Origin: Nitrososphaeraceae archaeon
GTDB lineage: Archaea > Thermoproteota > Nitrososphaeria > Nitrososphaerales > Nitrososphaeraceae
Direction of reading: 5' to 3'
NCBI GenBank assembly: GCA_025922715.1
Contig: JAICHH010000124.1
Coordinates: forward strand, 1 to 5,424
Length of the DNA: 5,424 nucleotides
The notes under the pieces were generated by a model. It ran no database searches and was not told the DNA's origin. It saw only the letters and a program-made list of their open reading frames with translations. The translations under genes and the position numbers were made by a program. Each line of letters opens with the position of its first letter. Position 1 is the stretch's first letter. Positions 5,097-5,424 of this stretch are shown one piece after another.

Positions 5097-5424
5097 TTCT
5101 ATTAGGATCTCTGGGATATAACACAACTTCTCTTACATTCATTGATCCTGTTAAACACATAATTAATCTATCAAGACCTAAACCACAACCAGCGTGTGGT
5201 GGCATTCCCCAATCAAATACCTTTAAGTGTTCTGTAAATTTATCGGGATTCAGATCCTGTTCGGCTAGTCTATTTCTTATTTTAGAGGGATCATGTTGTC
5301 TTGATCCTCCTGAAATTAATTCTAGATACCCAATTTGTAAGTCAAATGAATCAGAAAGGAAATGATCATGTTCATTTTCAAGAATATAAAAAGGTTTTAA
5401 CTTTAAAGGCCATTCGGTTATAAA
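5086..5424 (-). CDS. aspS: Aspartyl-tRNA synthetase, C-terminal part (5' truncated by window edge)
   Basis: The last 112 residues of a class II aminoacyl-tRNA synthetase that charges tRNA-Asp (in many archaea also tRNA-Asn). The fragment begins FITEWPLKLKPFYI and contains the substrate-site segment LELISGGSRQHDP (35-47). Class II motif 3 follows (GMPPHAGCGLGLDRL, 73-87), then NVREVVLYPRDPNRISP at the C-terminus. The terminal PRD-x-NRI-x-P is typical of archaeal/eukaryotic-type AspRS rather than AsnRS, whose equivalent segment is PRxPGR-like. The start codon, the anticodon-binding domain and motifs 1 and 2 lie beyond the right edge. It converges on the JAMM gene, and its TAA (complement of 5086-5088) lies inside that gene's last codons. 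Whether it also aspartylates tRNA-Asn cannot be judged from this part. Confidence 0.95.
   Translation of the reverse strand, partial: FITEWPLKLKPFYILENEHDHFLSDSFDLQIGYLELISGGSRQHDPSKIRNRLAEQDLNPDKFTEHLKVFDWGMPPHAGCGLGLDRLIMCLTGSMNVREVVLYPRDPNRISP

Noticed and set aside
1..5424. CRISPR array, insertion sequence, integration site, tRNA or rRNA
   Set aside because: No regularly spaced repeats, transposase motifs, terminal inverted repeats or GC-rich cloverleaf sequences were seen. Base composition is even and gene content is housekeeping.

Overview
The window looks like chromosomal housekeeping DNA from an AT-rich archaeon, most likely a member of the Nitrososphaerota (Thaumarchaeota). The evidence is a Pth2-type peptidyl-tRNA hydrolase, a geranylgeranyl-reductase-family flavoprotein, a two-ribbon zinc protein next to archaeal EF-1 beta, an archaeal-type AspRS, a stand-alone JAMM/MPN protein, and a membrane-anchored blue copper protein beside heme O synthase. 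TATA-like boxes lie roughly 22-32 bp before most start codons, and Shine-Dalgarno motifs are few, as expected for leaderless or short-leader archaeal transcripts. The genus cannot be fixed from this sequence.

Layout. Positions 1-302 hold little: an uncertain partial reading frame on the minus strand (up to position 137) that begins beside an 11-base T run, then apparently non-coding DNA. pth2 (minus, 303-656) and a geranylgeranyl reductase gene (plus, 703-1866) diverge from a 46-bp spacer with a central perfect palindrome, TTAATATTAA, suited to serve as a shared two-way TATA element. Next come a 58-residue zinc-ribbon gene (1905-2081) and aEF-1 beta (2083-2364), 1 nt apart and evidently one operon, then a 69-residue winged-helix-like protein (2424-2633). 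ctaB (heme O synthase, minus, 2668-3582) converges on it and diverges from a five-helix membrane protein with a C-terminal cupredoxin domain (3701-4513). A JAMM metalloprotease-like gene (plus, 4677-5096) then runs into the 3' end of aspS (minus, from 5424 off the window to 5086), with an 11-bp tail-to-tail overlap.

Functionally there are three themes. Four genes serve translation (pth2, zinc ribbon, aEF-1 beta, aspS). One serves membrane lipid or quinone saturation (the reductase). Two serve aerobic electron transport (ctaB for the heme of a terminal oxidase, and the cupredoxin as a probable membrane-tethered electron carrier). I found no mobile element, CRISPR array, tRNA or rRNA. No clearly new system is evident. 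The points most worth checking are the JAMM motif, one residue shorter than canonical, the bidirectional promoter palindrome, and three start-site corrections (aEF-1 beta, JAMM, ctaB).
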